Shown here: positions 16,715-25,218 of the stretch, piece after piece
Layout of the letters: each line of letters starts with the position of its first letter
How positions within the stretch are numbered: position 1 is the stretch's first letter
Origin: Hymenobacter sp. HSC-4F20
GTDB lineage: Bacteria; Bacteroidota; Bacteroidia; Cytophagales; Hymenobacteraceae
Direction: 5' to 3'
Length of the DNA: 64,000 bases
Assembly: GCF_019599275.1 (NCBI RefSeq)
Contig: NZ_JAHZTD010000004.1
Coordinates: 372,001-436,000 of the forward strand
Notes under the pieces: model-generated
What the model was told of the DNA's origin: nothing
The model's input: the letters and a program-made list of their open reading frames with translations, nothing else
Database searches by the model: none
Position numbers and translations under genes: made by a program

Positions 16715-17863
16715 CTACCCCAACAGGGCCTGGGTGAGAATCCAGCGGTTGGGCAAATCGCCCTGGGCGGCGCGCAGGTAGTCTTGGTAGCTGCAAGGAA
16801 CAATGCGCTTGATGTCACTGTCGGCCAGGCTTTCCACTTCCAGCCACCATTTTTCAGTTCGTTTGCTTTTGTAGAACACCAGCTTGGCCGGCGTGCCCGG
16901 CAGCCCCACGGCGTAGCGCATAAAGCGCCGGCTCTGAAAATCAGTTTCCTGGCGGCGGTGGTAGTAGCCTTCCACGAAGTACCAGAGCATGGTGGCCAGG
17001 GTAGCGGCGGCTAGTCCGTTGGGGTCGTACTCGGGGCGGTAGCCATAAAGGCCAAAGGACGTGAGCGTGTCATTATGGCCTGCGTACCAAGCTAGTTGGG
17101 CAGCTTCCTCGCTGGTCAGGCCGAAGGGGTTAGCGGGCCAGTAGGCCGGTGCATCGTTCCAGCGCAGAGCTGCCACGTCAAAACTCACGAAGTCGGCTTG
17201 GCGGAGCAGGGGCTCGGCCTGGCGTACATCGGCGTGAATAGCCCCGAGGCGCAGCGTTTCGAAGTGCAGCTTTTCCAGGGCCGCCAGCACATCCGGGGCT
17301 ACTAGGTACTGCTGGTGGGCGAGCTGGGCGAAATTGAACAGAAAACTGGGTTCGTGCAGAAGCATGCGGCGCAAGTGGCTGTCCTCGGGGCGGGCACCCA
17401 CTGGCTCCGCCATATCTACGCGGGCATCCACGGTAGCAAAGCTTACGGTCCGGTCCAGGGTTTCGTAGGCCAGAAACTGCCCGTAGTCCAGGTCGTGCGA
17501 ACCGCCGAGCAACAGAGGAACCGTGTTGTGCTCTAGCAAGGCAGCAATAATTTCGCGCAGCCGCTGGTACGTATCCTCCAGCGTCAGGCCCGGGCGCAGG
17601 TTGCCCAGGTCCACCAGGCGCACGGAGCCCGTGCCTTTCTGCAAGTGGTAGAAGCGGCGGCGTACCGCATCGGCTCCGTGGCCGGCGGGTGCTCCGGCGG
17701 CGCTACCGCGCCACTCATCCAAGCCTATTAAGGCCAAGTCGGCTGCCCGCCAGTCCGGGAAATTGTCCAGAAAGGGCGTAGCGTAGGCAGCCAGCATGGT
17801 CGGGGCGGTAGCCGGACCGGCCAGCTCTTCGGGGAGCGGATCAAAAAAGATGGCCAGATTCAT
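16715..17863 (-). CDS. Arginase/formiminoglutamase-fold protein with degenerate metal site
   Basis: A ureohydrolase-fold protein of 382 aa. Of the three Mn-binding motifs, the first is kept as GGSHD (residues 120-124). The usual DAHxD is VDARVD (145-150), losing its histidine, and the usual DxDxxDP is SFDVAALRWNDAP, losing the second aspartate. A binuclear Mn site as in arginase is therefore unlikely. Similar divergent members occur in Bacteroidota, annotated as formimidoylglutamase, but substrate assignment by name is unsafe. The ATG at 17863 is used. It is divergent from fadD with a 200-base gap. Confidence 0.8.
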   Translation of the reverse strand: MNLAIFFDPLPEELAGPATAPTMLAAYATPFLDNFPDWRAADLALIGLDEWRGSAAGAPAGHGADAVRRRFYHLQKGTGSVRLVDLGNLRPGLTLEDTYQRLREIIAALLEHNTVPLLLGGSHDLDYGQFLAYETLDRTVSFATVDARVDMAEPVGARPEDSHLRRMLLHEPSFLFNFAQLAHQQYLVAPDVLAALEKLHFETLRLGAIHADVRQAEPLLRQADFVSFDVAALRWNDAPAYWPANPFGLTSEEAAQLAWYAGHNDTLTSFGLYGYRPEYDPNGLAAATLATMLWYFVEGYYHRRQETDFQSRRFMRYAVGLPGTPAKLVFYKSKRTEKWWLEVESLADSDIKRIVPCSYQDYLRAAQGDLPNRWILTQALLG

Positions 17864-18063
17864 CGTGCGCAAAGGAGGCGTACTCGGACAAAGCTACGCA
17901 AAAGCCTGCCACGGCCCTACCGAGTTTTCGCCGCAGATAGAAGCTTTCCGCGGAAAAAAACGTTATTTAAGCAGCGCTTTCTGTCGGGGTTGCCAACTTG
18001 GCCGTCGGCAGCGCGCAATTGCTCCCGTAACTGGCCCAACCCACCATAGTGCCTTCTCTCTGA

Positions 18064-19845
18064 ATGGATATTCGCCGCACCTTCGACATTCTGCCCCATC
18101 TGCAGCAGAAGTACAACAAACCTGACTGTTTTGCCGCCAAAGTCAACGGCCACTACACCCCCATCAGCACCGATGCCGTAGTAGAACAGGTAAATCAGGT
18201 CAGCCTGGGCCTACGCAGCCTGGGTATCGGCAAGGATGATAAGGTGGCCCTGATTTCGATGAACCGCCCCGAGTGGATGCTCTCCGATTTCGGGATTGCG
18301 CAGCTAGGCGCTACCAGCGTACCCATGTATCCCAGCATTACGGTGGAAGACTACAAGTATATCTTCTCCGATGCGGGCGTGAAAGCCGTACTAGTGTCGG
18401 ATAAGAAGCTGCTGGACAAAGTACGCGAAGCTACCCAGGGCCTGAACATTCCGGCTGAGAACATCTTCACCTTCGACAAAATAGAAGGTGCCCGGCACTT
18501 CTCAGAGCTGCTGGAGTTAGGCAAACAAGGCAACCCTGCTGCTCTGGAGCCCCTGAAAGCCGCCGTACAACCCGACGACCTGCTGACCCTTATCTACACC
18601 AGTGGTACTACCGGGCAGCCCAAGGGCGTGATGCTCACGCACAATAATATCCTGAGCAACTGCCGTAGCGCCCAGCGCTTTGTGCCCGTTACCCGCGACG
18701 ACAAAGCCCTGAGCTTCCTGCCGCTCTGCCACATCTTCGAGCGGATGGTAACCCACCTCTACCTTATCAACGGCGTGAGTATTTACTACGCCGAGAGCAT
18801 GGAAACCATTGCCGACAACTTACGAGAAGTGAAGCCCGAAATCTTCACCACCGTGCCGCGCCTGCTGGAAAAGGTGTATGACAAGATTGTCGCGAAAGGC
18901 CACGAGTTGGAAGGAGTGAAAAAGCAGCTCTTCTTCTGGGCCTTAAACCTGGGTCTGAAGTACGATAACCAGAAGGACAACGGGTTTCTTTATAACACCC
19001 AGTTGGCTTTGGCCAATAAGCTGATTTTCAATAAGTGGCGTGAGGCCCTAGGCGGTAACCTGCGTTGTATTGTAAGCGGAGGCGGAGCCCTGCAGCCGCG
19101 TTTGGCGCGCGTATTCTGGGCCGCGGGTATTCGGGTGATGGAAGGCTACGGCCTAACGGAAACCTCACCGGTTATTGCTGTAGGCGGTTACGAGCCCGAA
19201 AACAATATGATTGGCACCGTGGGCCCGCTCATCGACGATGTACAGGTAAAAATTGCTCCGGATGGCGAAATCCTGACCAAATCGGCGTCGGTGATGAAGG
19301 GCTACTACAACAAGCCCGAGCTGACCGCCAAGGAATTCGACGAAGAGGGCTGGTTCCATACCGGCGACATCGGGGAAATGGTAAACGGCAAATTCCTGAA
19401 AATCACGGACCGGAAGAAGGAGATGTTCAAGACCTCGGGCGGCAAATACATTGCTCCGCAGGTAATTGAAGGCAAACTCAAGGAGTCGCCGCTGGTGGAG
19501 CAGTGCATGGTAGTTGGCGACGGGCAAAAATTCCCTTCGGCTCTTGTCATTCCGTCCTTCGATGATTTGAAAGGCTGGTGCAAACGCAATGGTGTGGATT
19601 GCAATGCCTCGCCCGAAGAGTTGGTTAAGAACGAGAAGGTAGTGAAGATGTACGAAGACCTTGTGCACAAGTACAACAATGGCTTTGCTCAGTGGGAGCA
19701 AGTCAAAAAAATTGTGCTACTACCTACCCATTGGACGGTTGAAAGCGGCGAGATGACGCCCACTATGAAAGTAAAGCGAAAGGTCATCACCGAAAACAAC
19801 AAGGAACTGATTGAAAGCCTGTATCAGCACGCTGAGAAGCACTAA
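18064..19845 (+). CDS. fadD: Long-chain acyl-CoA synthetase (AMP-forming)
   Basis: Activates fatty acids to acyl-CoA with ATP, feeding beta-oxidation; 593 aa, membrane-associated in the family. The P-loop-like motif TLIYTSGTTGQPKGVML is at about residue 175, the adenylate motif GYGLTETSPVI at about 360, and the C-terminal motif FHTGDIGEMV with ITDRKKEMFKTSGGKYIAP precedes the catalytic lysine region (MTPTMKVKRK). It lies upstream of marR-fadN-fadA-fadE on the same strand but has its own strong terminator. The upstream 200 bases contain TACTCGGACAAAGC at 17881-17894, loosely like a repeat before fadE. Confidence 0.93.
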   Translation: MDIRRTFDILPHLQQKYNKPDCFAAKVNGHYTPISTDAVVEQVNQVSLGLRSLGIGKDDKVALISMNRPEWMLSDFGIAQLGATSVPMYPSITVEDYKYIFSDAGVKAVLVSDKKLLDKVREATQGLNIPAENIFTFDKIEGARHFSELLELGKQGNPAALEPLKAAVQPDDLLTLIYTSGTTGQPKGVMLTHNNILSNCRSAQRFVPVTRDDKALSFLPLCHIFERMVTHLYLINGVSIYYAESMETIADNLREVKPEIFTTVPRLLEKVYDKIVAKGHELEGVKKQLFFWALNLGLKYDNQKDNGFLYNTQLALANKLIFNKWREALGGNLRCIVSGGGALQPRLARVFWAAGIRVMEGYGLTETSPVIAVGGYEPENNMIGTVGPLIDDVQVKIAPDGEILTKSASVMKGYYNKPELTAKEFDEEGWFHTGDIGEMVNGKFLKITDRKKEMFKTSGGKYIAPQVIEGKLKESPLVEQCMVVGDGQKFPSALVIPSFDDLKGWCKRNGVDCNASPEELVKNEKVVKMYEDLVHKYNNGFAQWEQVKKIVLLPTHWTVESGEMTPTMKVKRKVITENNKELIESLYQHAEKH

Positions 19846-19846
19846 G

Positions 19847-19889
19847 CCAAACGGCCCCGCAACATGACATTGCGGGGCCGTTTGGTTTT
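19847..19889 (+). terminator. Rho-independent terminator of fadD
   Basis: A perfect 16-bp stem (19847-19862 with 19870-19885), a 7-base loop and TTTT, starting directly after the fadD stop codon. Confidence 0.92.
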
Positions 19890-19944
19890 GGGCCTGCCCG
19901 ATGGATGGATGGGTAGGAATAGCTTAGAAGGTTGCTTAGAGGTA

Positions 19945-20042
19945 GAGTGAAAGCGGGTAGTGAGTGGGCTCAAGTGCCGGAAAGCGGGAGCATCACGAGT
20001 AGCATTCTTGCTAAAAAAGGGGCGAGTGAAAGCTAGGTAGTG
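19945..20042 (+). repeat. Two near-identical 18-19-base direct repeats in the fadD-marR gap
   Basis: GAGTGAAAGCGGGTAGTG at 19945-19962 recurs as GAGTGAAAGCTAGGTAGTG at 20024-20042. The units share the GGTAGTG core found in the inverted repeats around the S23 gene. The rest of the 240-base gap shows no reading frame or clear structure. Confidence 0.5.
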
Positions 20043-20077
20043 CGCGTCTTAGGCAAAACTTTTTTTGCGTAACTTAG

Positions 20078-20106
20078 TATGCAAGCATAACATATTTCAG
20101 TATGTT
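20078..20106 (+). promoter_or_regulatory. Candidate MarR operator upstream of marR
   Basis: Two abutting inverted repeats: TATGC-AA-GCATA (20078-20089) and AACATA-TTTCAG-TATGTT (20089-20106). The segment GCAAGCATAACATATTT (20081-20097) recurs with one mismatch upstream of fadE (25085-25101). Its location 24 bases before the marR start suggests autoregulation; this is inferred from position and symmetry. Confidence 0.55.
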
Positions 20107-20129
20107 TACCGGACTCGCCTTCCGTACCC

Positions 20130-20606
20130 ATGAAACCCGAAGAAACTGTCGATTACAATATCAAAGTTGCCTGGCATGCCATTTCTCGCATGTATAATAC
20201 GCAGGCAGCCAAGCACGATATCACTACGAGCATAGGCTTCGTACTGTTGAACATCGATCAGGAGAATGGTACGCCTGCCACGAAAATAGCCCCGTTGCTG
20301 GGGCTGGAAACTCGCAGCCTCACCCGCATTCTGCGCTCAATGGAAGAGAAGGGGCTCATTTACAAGCAGGCCGACACGCAGGATAAGCGCTCCGTGCGAA
20401 TTTTCCTGACGGAAGAAGGGCTCCGAGGCAAGGAAATTTCCCGCCAAACGGTGCGCCACTTCAACCAAAAGGTGCGCGAGAAAATCCCGCAGAATCAACT
20501 GGATGTGTTCTTTAAAGTAGTAGGGCAAATCACGGGTATGATTGAGGGGAAAACTCTTTATGAGGACTTCAAGCCCAAGCCTTTACGCTCTGAGTCGCCA
20601 GCTTGA
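20130..20606 (+). CDS. MarR-family transcriptional regulator
   Basis: A winged-helix DNA-binding protein of 158 aa, expected to act as a dimer that releases DNA on binding a ligand. The recognition-helix region is KIAPLLGLETRSLTRILRSM (about residues 51-70), followed by the wing GLIYKQADTQDKRSVRIFLT, whose DxRS motif is typical of MarR. Its position between fadD and fadNAE and the motif shared with the fadE upstream region make it the likely regulator of fatty-acid degradation, perhaps responding to acyl-CoA or fatty acids. It has its own terminator. Confidence 0.92.
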   Translation: MKPEETVDYNIKVAWHAISRMYNTQAAKHDITTSIGFVLLNIDQENGTPATKIAPLLGLETRSLTRILRSMEEKGLIYKQADTQDKRSVRIFLTEEGLRGKEISRQTVRHFNQKVREKIPQNQLDVFFKVVGQITGMIEGKTLYEDFKPKPLRSESPA

Positions 20607-20616
20607 TGAGGTGTTT

Positions 20617-20647
20617 AGCTATTAGCTTTCGGCTGATAGCTTTTGCA
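20617..20647 (+). terminator. Rho-independent terminator of marR
   Basis: A 10-bp stem with one wobble (20617-20626 with 20632-20641), a 5-base loop and a TTTTGCATTTT tail, 11 bases after the marR stop. It implies that fadN has its own promoter. Confidence 0.75.
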
Positions 20648-20785
20648 TTTTGTGCCAAACCGGTCAGGCGCTTTATGTTTTTATAAGCGCTGCATGACGA
20701 ACAATTTGAATGAAAAGCTGACTGCTACCTGCCGGCGGCTTCTACCTTAACTTTCCATCTCTCACCCACTCATTCCTCCCCACGA

Positions 20786-23194
20786 ATGAATCGTACCATC
20801 AAAAAAGTAGCCGTGCTGGGCTCCGGTGTGATGGGCTCGCGCATTGCGTGCCACTTCGCCAACATTGGTGTGCAAGTGCTGCTGCTCGACATCGCACCCA
20901 AAGAGCTGCTACCCGCCGAAGAAGCCAAAGGCCTGAAGCTGGACAACCCGGCGGTGAAAAACCGCATCGTGAACAGCTCCTTGCAGGCCGCTATTGCCAG
21001 CAACCCCTCGCCATTGTACCGCAAGTCGGACGCTGCGCGCATTAAAACCGGCAACTTCGACGACAACCTCAAGGACATTGCCGGCTGCGACTGGACGATT
21101 GAGGTAGTGGTAGAGCGCCTCGACATTAAGAAAAGCTTGTTTGAGCGCGTGGAGCAGTACCGCAAGCCTGGCACGCTCATTACCAGCAACACCAGCGGCA
21201 TCCCGATTCACATGATGATGGAGGGCCGCTCCGACGATTTTAAGAAATACTTCTGCGGCACGCACTTCTTCAACCCACCGCGCTACCTGAAGCTGCTCGA
21301 AATCATCCCGAGCCCGGACACGGACCAAGCGGTAGTAGATTTCCTGATGCACTACGGCGACCTGTACCTGGGTAAAACCACGGTGCTGGCCAAAGACACG
21401 CCGGCTTTCATCGCCAACCGCGTGGGCGTATTCGCCATCATGGACGTGGTGCAGGTGATGAGCCAGCTCGGCTTGTCGGTAGAGGAAGTAGACAAGCTGA
21501 CGGGGCCCGTTATCGGCCACGCCAAATCGGCCACGTTCCGTACTTCCGATGTGGTAGGCCTGGATACGATGATTAACGTAGCCAACGGCCTGGCCCAGAA
21601 CCTGCCGAACGACGAAGCCAAAGCAGTGTTTCAGCTGCCGGACTTCATCAAGAAGATGGCCGAGAATAAATGGCTGGGCGACAAAACCGGCCAGGGCTTC
21701 TACAAGAAAGTGAAGGGCGAAGGTGGCAAGTCGGAAATCCAGGCCCTCGACCTTGCTACCCTGGAGTACAAGCCGAGCGCCAAGGTGAAGTTTGCCACCC
21801 TGGAAACCACTAAGCCGATTGAGAAGCTGGCTGACCGCTTCAAAGTGCTGGTATCGGGCAAAGACAAAGCCGCCGACTTCTACCGCAAAACCTTCGCCGG
21901 CCTCTTCGCCTACGTGAGCAACCGGATTCCGGAAATTACCGATTCGCTTTATAAGATTGACGACGCCCTGCGTGCTGGCTTCGGCTGGGAAATGGGCCCG
22001 TTTGAAACCTGGGACGCGCTGGGTGTGCAGAAAGGCCTAGAGCTAGCCCAGGCCGAAGGCAAAACGGTAGCGCCGTGGGTAGAAGAGATGCTGGCTGCCG
22101 GTAACGCTACCTTCTACAAGGTCAGCGAGCAGGGCGTGAAGCAATTCTATGACATCGAATCGAAGGCTTACAAAGCTATTCCGGGGGTAGAGAACTTCAT
22201 CATCCTCGACAACCTGCGCGCCACTGGCAAAGTGCTGTGGAAAAATGCGGGTGCATCGGTGCTCGACCTCGGCGACGGTATCCTGAACGTGGAGTTCCAC
22301 AGCAAGATGAACGCCCTGGGCTCCGACGTAATTCAGGGCCTGCTGAAAGGCGTAGAATTGGCCGAAAAGGACTTCCGCGGTCTGGTGGTCGGCAACGACG
22401 CCCCCAACTTCTCGGCCGGCGCTAACCTGGGCCTAGTGTACATGTTTGCCCTGGATCAGGAGTACGACGAGCTGAACCTGATGATTGCCCAGTTCCAGCA
22501 GGCCATGATGCGAATGCGCTACAGCAGCATTCCGGTGGTAGGCGCTCCGCACGGCCTCGCGCTGGGCGGCGGCTGCGAGCTGAACCTCCACTGCGACCGG
22601 GTAGTAGCTGGCGCTGAAACCTACATGGGCCTCGTGGAATTTGGGGTGGGCCTGATTCCGGGCGGTGGCGGCACCAAGGAAATGACGTTGCGCACCGCGG
22701 CCAAGTACGAAGAAGGGGAGCCCGAGTATAACCTGCTCCGCAACACCTTCATGACCATCAGCACCGCCAAGGTGTCGACCTCTGCGGCCGAAGCCTTCGA
22801 CCTGGGCTTCCTGCGCCGCGGCGACGAGGTAGTGGTAAACAGCAACCGCGTCATCGCGCAAGCTAAAGCTGCTGCCATTGAGCTAGCCGAAGACGGCTAC
22901 ACCCAGCCAGTGCAGAAAACCAACATCAAGGTGCAAGGCAAGGGCGCCCTCGGCATGTTCCTGACCGGCGTGCACGCCATGAAGGAAGGCCGCTACATCT
23001 CCGACCACGACGTGAAGATTGCCAACAAGCTGGCCTACATCATGTGCGGCGGCGATCTGAGCAGCCCCACCGAAGTATCGGAGCAGTACCTGCTGGACCT
23101 GGAGCGCGAAGCCTTCCTCAGCCTCTGCGGGGAACGGAAAACGCTGGAGCGTATTCAGTCGATTCTGACCACGGGTAAACCACTGCGGAACTAG
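20786..23194 (+). CDS. fadN: 3-hydroxyacyl-CoA dehydrogenase / enoyl-CoA hydratase fusion (FadN type)
   Basis: Bifunctional beta-oxidation enzyme of 802 aa. The NAD-binding 3-hydroxyacyl-CoA dehydrogenase domain is N-terminal (VAVLGSGVMGSRIACHFAN, residues 8-26; KDTPAFIANRVGV near 205). The enoyl-CoA hydratase/crotonase domain is C-terminal, with the oxyanion-hole loops NFSAGANLG and HGLALGGGCELN and the acidic GLVEFGVGLIPGGGG. This order is opposite to E. coli FadB and the same as Bacillus FadN. With the thiolase and acyl-CoA dehydrogenase downstream it mirrors the fadN-fadA-fadE order. The TAG stop lies inside the left arm of the inverted repeat around the S23 gene. Confidence 0.93.
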   Translation: MNRTIKKVAVLGSGVMGSRIACHFANIGVQVLLLDIAPKELLPAEEAKGLKLDNPAVKNRIVNSSLQAAIASNPSPLYRKSDAARIKTGNFDDNLKDIAGCDWTIEVVVERLDIKKSLFERVEQYRKPGTLITSNTSGIPIHMMMEGRSDDFKKYFCGTHFFNPPRYLKLLEIIPSPDTDQAVVDFLMHYGDLYLGKTTVLAKDTPAFIANRVGVFAIMDVVQVMSQLGLSVEEVDKLTGPVIGHAKSATFRTSDVVGLDTMINVANGLAQNLPNDEAKAVFQLPDFIKKMAENKWLGDKTGQGFYKKVKGEGGKSEIQALDLATLEYKPSAKVKFATLETTKPIEKLADRFKVLVSGKDKAADFYRKTFAGLFAYVSNRIPEITDSLYKIDDALRAGFGWEMGPFETWDALGVQKGLELAQAEGKTVAPWVEEMLAAGNATFYKVSEQGVKQFYDIESKAYKAIPGVENFIILDNLRATGKVLWKNAGASVLDLGDGILNVEFHSKMNALGSDVIQGLLKGVELAEKDFRGLVVGNDAPNFSAGANLGLVYMFALDQEYDELNLMIAQFQQAMMRMRYSSIPVVGAPHGLALGGGCELNLHCDRVVAGAETYMGLVEFGVGLIPGGGGTKEMTLRTAAKYEEGEPEYNLLRNTFMTISTAKVSTSAAEAFDLGFLRRGDEVVVNSNRVIAQAKAAAIELAEDGYTQPVQKTNIKVQGKGALGMFLTGVHAMKEGRYISDHDVKIANKLAYIMCGGDLSSPTEVSEQYLLDLEREAFLSLCGERKTLERIQSILTTGKPLRN

Positions 23195-23638
23195 TATTGA
23201 GTAGTCGGTAGTGAGTATTGAGACTTTCTTCCCATGCACCAATACAAAGAGCTAAAGGTTTGGCAGAGAGCGATGAGTATCACTAGATCTACTTATCAGC
23301 TTTGCGCTGGCTTCCCGGATAACGAGCGGTATGGATTGGTTTCGCAGATGCGGCGGGCAGCTGTTTCCCTACCTTCCAACATTGCAGAGGGAGCTGGGCG
23401 AAACTCAAAGCTCGAATTTCGCCAGTTTTTAGCCATTGCTAACGGATCAGCTTATGAGTTGGAAACTCAACTCCTACCAGCTGCCTCATTCGGCTACATC
23501 ACGGAAGAAAGTCTCAATACCATTTCCGCAGAACTCACGGAATTGCAGAAAATGTTGTTTGGCTTACAAAAGTCTTTGACTGAAAAGCAGTAGCTCTGGA
23601 ATAGCATCTAACTACTCCCATCTCACTACTCAGTACTA
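23192..23638 (+). mobile_element. S23 gene cassette bounded by imperfect 31-bp inverted repeats
   Basis: The left arm (23192-23222) and the right arm (23608-23638, inverted) agree at 23 of 31 positions, and at 13 of the outermost 14. Both are built of TGAGTAGT-like units. The left arm begins on the fadN stop codon; the right arm ends 5 bases before the fadA ATG. Between them lies only the S23 gene. No target-site duplication or transposase is visible, so mobility is inferred from the terminal repeats and from the intrusion into a conserved fadN-fadA pair. Confidence 0.55.
23234..23593 (+). CDS. Four-helix-bundle protein (S23 / 23S rRNA intervening-sequence family)
   Basis: A 119-aa member of the S23 (TIGR02436-type) family. 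Conserved parts are YKELKVWQRAM at the N-terminus, SQMRRAAVSLPSNIAEGAGR (about residues 36-55), and FLAIANGSAYELETQL (about 67-82). The fold is a four-helix bundle that forms pentamers in characterised relatives, including the accessory protein Avd of diversity-generating retroelements. No reverse transcriptase, template repeat or rRNA gene is here. It interrupts a fatty-acid oxidation gene pair and is framed by inverted repeats, so it looks acquired rather than part of the pathway. Cellular role unknown. Confidence 0.92.
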   Translation: MHQYKELKVWQRAMSITRSTYQLCAGFPDNERYGLVSQMRRAAVSLPSNIAEGAGRNSKLEFRQFLAIANGSAYELETQLLPAASFGYITEESLNTISAELTELQKMLFGLQKSLTEKQ

Positions 23639-23643
23639 AAAAC

Positions 23644-24822
23644 ATGAACGCATATATCGTAGCTGGTTACCGCACGGCCGTTGGCAAAGCCACCCGTGGC
23701 GGTTTCCGCTTCACCCGCCCCGATGACCTCGCCGCCGACGTCATCAAACACTTAGTAGCCTCCGTGCCTGCCCTCGACCCTGCCCGTATTGACGACGTAA
23801 TGGTCGGCAACGCCGTACCAGAAGCGGAGCAAGGCCTGCAGATGGGTCGCCTGATTTCGCTGCTGGCTCTGCCCATGAACGTATCGGGCCTTATCGTGAA
23901 CCGCTACTGCGGCTCCGGTGTGGAAACTATTGCTATGGCCGCCAGCAAAATTACGGCCGGCATGGCCGACTGCATCGTGGCCGGGGGTACTGAAAGCATG
24001 AGCATGGTGCCTACCGTCGGCTGGAAAACCGTACCCAACTACAAGCTCGCCCAGCAGCATCCCGACTATTACCTCGGCATGGGCCTCACGGCCGAAGCCG
24101 TAGCGCAGGACTACAAAGTGTCGCGCGAGGATCAGGACCAGTTTGCGTACAACTCCCACCAGAAGGCCATTAAGGCTATTCAGGCTGGTAAGTTCAAAGA
24201 GCAGATTGTGCCCATCACGGTAGAGGAAACCTACCTCGACCAAGCCACCGGCAAGAAGAAAACCCGTTCCTACGTGGTCGATACCGACGAAGGACCCCGC
24301 GCGGATACCTCCTTGGAAGCTCTGGCTAAGCTGCGTCCGGTATTTGCCGCCAACGGCTCCGTAACGGCTGGTAACTCCTCCCAGACTTCCGACGGAGCTG
24401 CCTTCGTGCTGGTGATGTCGGAGCGCATGGTGAAGGAGCTGAACCTGGAGCCCATTGCCCGCATGATTACCTACGCCACCGAAGGCATCGACCCGCGCAT
24501 CATGGGCATGGGCCCCATTAAGGCCATTCCCAAGGCGCTGAAGCAGGCCGGCATGAAGCTCGATGACATCGACCTGATTGAGCTAAACGAGGCCTTTGCC
24601 TCCCAATCTATTGCCATTACCCGCGAGCTGAACATCGACGAGAGCAAGCTGAATGTGAACGGTGGCGCCATTGCCCTCGGCCACCCGCTGGGCTGTTCCG
24701 GTGCTAAGCTCAGCATTCAGCTGTTCCACGAGCTGCGCGAGCGAGGTAAGAAGTACGGCATGGTAACCGCCTGCGTGGGCGGCGGCCAGGGCGTAGCCGG
24801 CATTTATGAGCTGCTGAAGTAA
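23644..24822 (+). CDS. fadA: Acetyl-CoA acyltransferase (3-ketoacyl-CoA thiolase)
   Basis: Thiolase of 392 aa that cleaves 3-ketoacyl-CoA to acetyl-CoA and a shortened acyl-CoA. The acyl-accepting cysteine is in [13 protein letters not shown] (about C89), the general-base histidine in [16 protein letters not shown], and the second catalytic cysteine in [11 protein letters not shown] near the C-terminus. The ATG is 5 bases after the right inverted repeat of the S23 cassette, so the repeat now forms its immediate leader. It works with fadN as the thiolytic step of beta-oxidation. Confidence 0.95.
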   Translation: MNAYIVAGYRTAVGKATRGGFRFTRPDDLAADVIKHLVASVPALDPARIDDVMVGNAVPEAEQGLQMGRLISLLALPMNVSGLIVNRYCGSGVETIAMAASKITAGMADCIVAGGTESMSMVPTVGWKTVPNYKLAQQHPDYYLGMGLTAEAVAQDYKVSREDQDQFAYNSHQKAIKAIQAGKFKEQIVPITVEETYLDQATGKKKTRSYVVDTDEGPRADTSLEALAKLRPVFAANGSVTAGNSSQTSDGAAFVLVMSERMVKELNLEPIARMITYATEGIDPRIMGMGPIKAIPKALKQAGMKLDDIDLIELNEAFASQSIAITRELNIDESKLNVNGGAIALGHPLGCSGAKLSIQLFHELRERGKKYGMVTACVGGGQGVAGIYELLK

Positions 24823-24833
24823 CAGCAGGCTTT

Positions 24834-24949
24834 AGCTCGTGCCATATGTGGCCTCGAAAGCGTGGCAGCGCTTTCATCGGAAAACTCAGGCAGCATGTGG
24901 CACGAGCTGAGGCTAGTAAGAACGAAGCAGAGACGCAGCGTTTTGCGTC
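24834..24949. repeat. Nested inverted repeats in the fadA-fadE gap
   Basis: Outer arms of 15 bases (24834-24848 and 24894-24908, 14 of 15 matching) enclose an inner perfect 7-bp hairpin (24856-24862 with 24869-24875). A third hairpin, GACGCA/TGCGTC (24932-24937 with 24944-24949), follows. There is no T-tract. The remaining gap up to 25078 has no reading frame. The layout looks like a folded RNA or a repetitive element between two fad genes. Confidence 0.5.
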
Positions 24950-25078
24950 ACGGCATCAATTGGGGTTGTTTACCTCGTTCTAAGCACGTAGCTCAACAGA
25001 GAGGCAGAGTGCATAGCTTCTTTATTTGCTCAATGAAAAGAGATTCCCCGCATCAAACGGGGTTTTCTTTTCGTTAAG

Positions 25079-25159
25079 TACTCGGCAAGCATACCATATT
25101 TTCTTATATTTCGGTACCACAAACAACTGGGCTTGCTACCCTCATAATACTCGGCAAGC
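25079..25159 (+). promoter_or_regulatory. fadE upstream regulatory region with shared MarR-site motif
   Basis: TACTCGGCAAGC occurs twice as a direct repeat (25079-25090 and 25148-25159). The first copy runs into GCAAGCATACCATATTT (25085-25101), which differs at one base from the motif before marR. The two sites lie 60-140 bases before the fadE ATG, so fadE probably has its own regulated promoter. Binding by the MarR protein is inferred. Confidence 0.5.
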
Positions 25160-25218
25160 CGAATAGTTTGTCTTTCTTTTTCGACATCAACCTCCCACAT
25201 TACTACCTCACCCTAGCC

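Noticed and set aside
23234-23593. Diversity-generating retroelement suggested by the Avd-like protein
   Set aside because: No reverse transcriptase, template repeat or variable lectin-like gene is present in the window.
23185-23645. Target-site duplication around the S23 cassette
   Set aside because: The flanks just outside the inverted repeats (ending GGAAC on the left and starting AAAAC on the right) do not form a convincing direct repeat.
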